Below are positions 15,965 to 19,712 of a stretch of 19,712 nt of DNA, piece by piece. The translations under genes and the position numbers were made by a program. The notes beneath the pieces were generated by a model that saw nothing but the letters and a program-made list of their open reading frames with translations, did no database searches and had not been told where the DNA came from. The DNA comes from QYOJ01 sp043810345 (GTDB taxonomy: Bacteria > Bacteroidota > Bacteroidia > Bacteroidales > FEN-979): the NCBI GenBank assembly GCA_043810345.1, contig JBDROF010000109.1:1-19712 (forward strand), given 5' to 3'. Each line of letters begins with the position of its first letter. The first letter of the stretch is position 1.

Positions 15965-18900
15965 ATGAAAAACGATTTCACAAAGGAGAAAGATCAACTT
16001 ATGTCTATTGTTGATCAACATTTTATGTCTATCCTTGAACAAAAACTTGAGGCCCATATTTCATTCATTGAAACGGTTCAGGTGTTACATAAAAGGTTTG
16101 CCAATGTCCGCTTTGATCAACAGGAGAGTAGTGACATTATTCACCGTATTAAAAAATATAAGCAGGATCTTATCCCGGTGGTTGAGAATCATTTTGCTAC
16201 TCAGGAGCCTGCCAGCTTTGATGTTCAGTTTCCATCCTTCATCCAGGCCGTCGATAACTATATTGAGCCACTCGATGAGCGGATACTCAGGATTCAGGAA
16301 CCTGAACGTTTTACCAGTCAGCCTGAGGATAGCGCCTTTGTGAAGACCGGGAAGGGTTTTAAGCGAGCATGCTTTGCCCTGTCCAAGATCCCGGAGCAGA
16401 TGGTTAACCTCTTCAGGAAAGTAGGTAATAAAAACCCCCAACCTTTGAAAGGTTGGACCCATCGCATAGATTATAAAAATCTCACAAAATTCTATCTGAA
16501 AGAGCTGCTTTCACAGCGAGTGGAGAGCCTGTTGAACCGGATTCATGAAAGAAAATGTGCCACATCGCTGTTTGTTTGGAAGGCCGATAAAGAAATTGTC
16601 GCAAAGGTGGAAGCTTTCCTGACCTCAGAGACACCTTTTATCCTTGATGAATCTGCGATAGAATTATCGGAACAAGGAATTGGTTCTTTAAGGGCTGAAA
16701 AAGAGATCATCCGAAAGGAACTCAGTGAAATATTTGAACAGACACATAACGAATATGAGTCAGCTTTTTACAAGGCAGGCACCTTTGAGTTATCAAACAG
16801 ACGGTTCAACCGGGTTGCTATTCTTAAAAAGCATAAGGGTCTGCAGAAGGAAACCATCAACATAGAGAAAGGGTGGAAGGTCACCTGGCAGGTTTTACGG
16901 GATGACTGGCAAATTGATAATGAACTATATCATTTATTATTTTCGGTGTTTAATGAATTCTTTGCCTCTGTAATTGCTCTGAAATCCAGCCGGGATAGTA
17001 ATATCATAACCAGCCTGGATGAAATAAGGGACTATTTGACCGGATTAAAAAAGAGAATTGAACAGGTTCAGCACATCGCCAGCCAGAAAAAGATTATTGA
17101 AGATGAAAAAGAGGCCGTTGTTCCCATCCTGATGAATCAGATGCTCCCTGCGATCAATGATCAGATACTCTCTCAGAATTTCCCCTCCCTGATGGCTCAA
17201 GTTGAAGCCATTACTGATCAACTCATCCAGCAAATTTCAACGAAACGATCCATCATCAAGAATCCCGATTTCACTGCCCCCATCCGATCTTCCTTAATCA
17301 GTTTTATTTCCCCTTATGAGCTGATCACTTTTGAGAGTTGGCCACAGTTGCTCAAAGTCATAAAGCAAATTAAAATAAACCTGATTGAACGACTTGCCAA
17401 AGTCCAGAATTCAATTTCCGACCTGGGTCAGATCGTCTTGTTCAACCTGGAATCGGCCCTGGAGTTCGATGCGGAGGCGTCGTCGGCTTCTTCCCCCAAA
17501 GCCATTGCTTCTGAAGGTCTGGACAGGTCACTGGAACGCCTGGCAGAAATCAAAAAAGCCCTGTCCGGATTAGATGAATTATGGGAGAAAGATTTGTTTC
17601 AAGGGCTTCTAACCTTCGGTGAGAAACTCATCAAACTAACTGATAACAATAATATTACAGAATTAAGAGTACGAATTGCTAAAGGAAAAGCTATTAAGAG
17701 AGGCCGTTTGATTCGTAAGCAATTCGTTCGTATGGTTAGGAACTTTTTTCCCTTGGCAACCAGATCCATAAAAAGACTTTTGCAAGAGGCAAGGCAGATC
17801 GTAAAGGGTACTTTTAAAAAATATGGGATCGCTGCAAAACCAGACAGGATAACCACCGAAATAGCTGATTTTCTGGCAGAAACCCAGCAATCCGCGCAAA
17901 AATTGCCCTATGTATATCAGCGGTTGTTTAAAATAGAACCGCTTTCTGATCCGAATTTCTTCATCGGAAGGGTCAAAGAAGTACAGTCACTCAACAACGC
18001 CTTCAATAACTGGCTGAAAGGACGGTTTGCAGCGACCATAATTATTGGTGAACAGGGCAGTGGTGTAACTTCTCTGGCTAACATCTTCCAGAGAACTCTC
18101 CCCGAGGGAGTTCCGGTTGTTCATTTCAAGGCCGACAGTACTATCAGCACAAAAACTGAACTTTATAATTTTTTAAATTTTCTGTTCAAACAGAAAATTA
18201 ACCAATTAAGCGAATGGGCTGATTATCTGAATGCCTTGGAAAAACAGGTTGTGATATTCGAAGATATCCAATGCCTTTACCTGAAAAAAGTGAATGGGTT
18301 TGATGCATTAAAAGAGTTGACAGAACTCATCTCCCTGACCAGTAGAAATATTTTCTGGATCATGACCTGTACTGAGTATGCCTTCACCTATCTGGATAAA
18401 ACAATATTACTTTCTGACCATTTCAGTTATTTTATCAGGCTTGATTTGTTTGATGATGAAACCATGGTTGATATTATTAAACGGCGGCACACGGTAAGTG
18501 GTTATAACATTCACTATGAACCCGCTCCTTCTGACTTGATTAGTAAAAAGTTCAAAAAACTCACCGATGAAGAGAAGCAAACCGTTTTACAAAGGGAATA
18601 TTTCAGTGATCTGAATAAAAATGTCAAAAGTAATATCAGTCTGGCGCTTACTTACTGGCTTCGGTCGGTCATTGAAGTTTCCGGAAATACCATTTTGATC
18701 AGATCTCTGAAGGATATTGACCTGTCATTTTTAAATAGTTTATCCCCCCCTAAATTGTTTGTCTTGAGCGCATTTATTTTGCATGAAAGGCTCACAGAAG
18801 AAAATTTAGGTAAGGTGCTGCATATAAACACTGTCGAGGCAAGAAGGCTAATCCAGCCACTTTATGAAGATGGAATCCTTATTTCAACTGATATCTATTT

Positions 18901-18967
18901 CAGTGTGAATCCATTGCTTTACATAAAAACCATCACATTATTAAAAAACAAAAATATTATTCATTAA
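15965..18967 (+). CDS. Large protein with uncharacterised helical N-terminal region and C-terminal AAA/STAND-like ATPase plus winged helix
   Basis: From the ATG at 15965 the protein has 1000 residues; a TTG two codons earlier is the only alternative nearby. I do not recognise residues 1-650, which look helical, charged and soluble. They include a coiled-coil-like stretch near 355-390, an Ala/Ser-rich linker near 500-515 (EASSASSPKAIASEG) and a strongly basic stretch near 577-620. The C-terminal third is an NTPase: F666-I-G-R669 entry motif, Walker A G695-EQGSGVTS-703, Walker B VVIFED 762-767, a sensor-1-like strand IMTCTE 799-804, and a winged-helix-like end from about 926. This order occurs in STAND and Cdc6/Orc1-like ATPases. 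There is no signal peptide or membrane segment. It starts 38 bases after metG, and its stop is 11 bases before an MscS channel gene, suggesting one operon. The gene is AT-richer than metG, carries a palindrome at 16438-16456 and has a run of seven C at 18744-18750. A role in controlling the channel is only inference. Confidence 0.8.
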   Translation: MKNDFTKEKDQLMSIVDQHFMSILEQKLEAHISFIETVQVLHKRFANVRFDQQESSDIIHRIKKYKQDLIPVVENHFATQEPASFDVQFPSFIQAVDNYIEPLDERILRIQEPERFTSQPEDSAFVKTGKGFKRACFALSKIPEQMVNLFRKVGNKNPQPLKGWTHRIDYKNLTKFYLKELLSQRVESLLNRIHERKCATSLFVWKADKEIVAKVEAFLTSETPFILDESAIELSEQGIGSLRAEKEIIRKELSEIFEQTHNEYESAFYKAGTFELSNRRFNRVAILKKHKGLQKETINIEKGWKVTWQVLRDDWQIDNELYHLLFSVFNEFFASVIALKSSRDSNIITSLDEIRDYLTGLKKRIEQVQHIASQKKIIEDEKEAVVPILMNQMLPAINDQILSQNFPSLMAQVEAITDQLIQQISTKRSIIKNPDFTAPIRSSLISFISPYELITFESWPQLLKVIKQIKINLIERLAKVQNSISDLGQIVLFNLESALEFDAEASSASSPKAIASEGLDRSLERLAEIKKALSGLDELWEKDLFQGLLTFGEKLIKLTDNNNITELRVRIAKGKAIKRGRLIRKQFVRMVRNFFPLATRSIKRLLQEARQIVKGTFKKYGIAAKPDRITTEIADFLAETQQSAQKLPYVYQRLFKIEPLSDPNFFIGRVKEVQSLNNAFNNWLKGRFAATIIIGEQGSGVTSLANIFQRTLPEGVPVVHFKADSTISTKTELYNFLNFLFKQKINQLSEWADYLNALEKQVVIFEDIQCLYLKKVNGFDALKELTELISLTSRNIFWIMTCTEYAFTYLDKTILLSDHFSYFIRLDLFDDETMVDIIKRRHTVSGYNIHYEPAPSDLISKKFKKLTDEEKQTVLQREYFSDLNKNVKSNISLALTYWLRSVIEVSGNTILIRSLKDIDLSFLNSLSPPKLFVLSAFILHERLTEENLGKVLHINTVEARRLIQPLYEDGILISTDIYFSVNPLLYIKTITLLKNKNIIH
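16438..16456. repeat. Perfect palindrome inside the ATPase gene (possible inserted repeat)
   Basis: CCAACCTTT-G-AAAGGTTGG has 9-base arms and a one-base centre, flanked by CCC on the left and ACCC on the right. It is read in frame as part of NPQPLKGWTHR, around residues 158-165, and is more Pro/Trp-rich and GC-richer than the sequence around it. It resembles dispersed palindromes I recall in Bacteroidota genomes, without proof from this window. Confidence 0.5.
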
Positions 18968-18978
18968 GATCAGAAAAC

Positions 18979-19712
18979 GTGAAAAAAGCAATCTTTTTCA
19001 TCCTTTTTTTAGGTGCTTTTTACTTTTCTACGGCACAGCAAAAAGACACGGCTGCAAACATGCCAGGGGAAGTAGCTGCCGTCGATTCATCTGCCACCGA
19101 TCGTCCGGATACTATTTCACAGACAAGAGAAACCGCGGTAACAGAAGTGGTCCAAAAGGTTGAAAAAGATCTGAAGCCTCCTTTGTTATCGGAAATTTTT
19201 TCTGTGGGAAAAATCGTATGGTCACTCATTTTTCTTGTTTTAGGGTATTTTATCCTGCGGTTCATCGGTTTTGTATTTGAATCCATTGCCGAAAAAACAA
19301 CCAAATACCGGATAACCATAAAAGGATTTATCCCCATTGTAAAGATCCTTGGCTGGATGTTTATTCTTTTCATTGTCATTGCCGGGATTATTCAACCACC
19401 CATTTCAACCGTAATCGCCGTGACTGCATCCATTGCTATTGCTGTTGGTTTTGCTGCCCAGGATATTCTCAAAAATATTTTCGGAGGGATCATAATTTTA
19501 ATTGACAGGCCCTTTCTGGTTGGAGATAAAATAGAGATTGGCAATTACTACGGTGAAGTGGTTGAGATCGGACTTCGCTCCACCAGGCTTGTGACACCCG
19601 ACGACTCGCGGGTCAGTGTCCCCAACGGAGAGTTAATGAACAAATCGGTATCCAATGCGAATGTGGGTGAACCCAACTGCCAGGTAGTGGCAGAAATTTA
19701 CCTGCCAATAAC
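18979..19712 (+). CDS. MscS-family mechanosensitive ion channel, 5' part (continues past the window)
   Basis: The frame starts with GTG at 18979, 11 bases after the ATPase stop, and is open to the window edge (244 codons). The GTG is favoured because it gives a good signal peptide (KKAIFFILFLGAFYFSTAQ-Q). About 50 polar, Thr/Ser/Glu-rich residues follow, expected in the periplasm, then membrane helices near 77-100 and 116-138. The pore helix with the conserved channel domain runs from about 143: VTASIAIAVGFAAQDILKNI, IIILIDRPFLVGDKIEIG, GEVVEIGLRSTRLVTPDDSRV and VPNGELMNKSVSN. These match the TM3 and beta-domain signatures of MscS, which opens under membrane tension to release solutes during hypo-osmotic shock. 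The cytoplasmic C-terminus is cut off by the window. Tight spacing suggests co-transcription and probably joint function with the large ATPase. Confidence 0.93.
   Translation, partial: MKKAIFFILFLGAFYFSTAQQKDTAANMPGEVAAVDSSATDRPDTISQTRETAVTEVVQKVEKDLKPPLLSEIFSVGKIVWSLIFLVLGYFILRFIGFVFESIAEKTTKYRITIKGFIPIVKILGWMFILFIVIAGIIQPPISTVIAVTASIAIAVGFAAQDILKNIFGGIIILIDRPFLVGDKIEIGNYYGEVVEIGLRSTRLVTPDDSRVSVPNGELMNKSVSNANVGEPNCQVVAEIYLPI

Noticed and set aside
19020..19379. Minus-strand frame of 119 codons at the window end
   Set aside because: It is the antisense of the MscS channel gene, whose plus-strand frame shows unmistakable family motifs.

Overview
The window reads as a chromosomal segment of a Bacteroidota bacterium, probably in or near the Bacteroidales. 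The support is family content (DUF4292 lipoprotein, Bacteroidota-type RNase H1 with an N-terminal hybrid-binding domain, MetRS with a KISTS signature and a C-terminal tRNA-binding domain), the absence of clear Shine-Dalgarno sites, and several TAnnTTTG boxes typical of Bacteroidota promoters. Most of it is housekeeping DNA of moderate GC. The last 3.7 kb is AT-richer and encodes the least familiar genes. No rRNA, tRNA, CRISPR array, complete IS element or clear intrinsic terminator was seen, and no gene-free stretch exceeds 300 bases.

Layout: (1) 1-1699 (+), the 3' part of a TonB-dependent outer-membrane receptor gene, abutting with zero spacing the convergent gene behind it. (2) 8433-1700 (-), a tightly packed six-gene run: Wzx/MATE-like flippase, dUTPase, secreted TPR protein, DUF4292 lipoprotein, EnvC-like degenerate LytM factor and EamA/DMT permease. 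It probably serves envelope assembly, with dut and the permease as passengers. (3) 8609-9241 (+), RNase H1, converging on 10250-9186 (-), a C69 dipeptidase whose C-terminal part is missing; remnants of dispersed-repeat type lie at both edges of the rnhA segment. (4) 13679-10374 (-), a probable operon of a CPA2 cation/proton antiporter, LD-carboxypeptidase and YraN nuclease-fold protein. (5) 13857-15926 (+), metG, divergent from the antiporter. (6) 15965-19712 (+), a 1000-residue protein with a C-terminal AAA/STAND-like ATPase, followed after 11 bases by an MscS-type mechanosensitive channel that runs off the window.

The observations most worth a second look are the large ATPase paired with an MscS channel, and short palindromic sequences lying in frame inside protein genes (metG linker, ATPase N-terminal region). 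The latter resemble mobile palindromic repeats that have become protein sequence. The truncated dipeptidase with repeat-like debris at its break point may belong to the same process.
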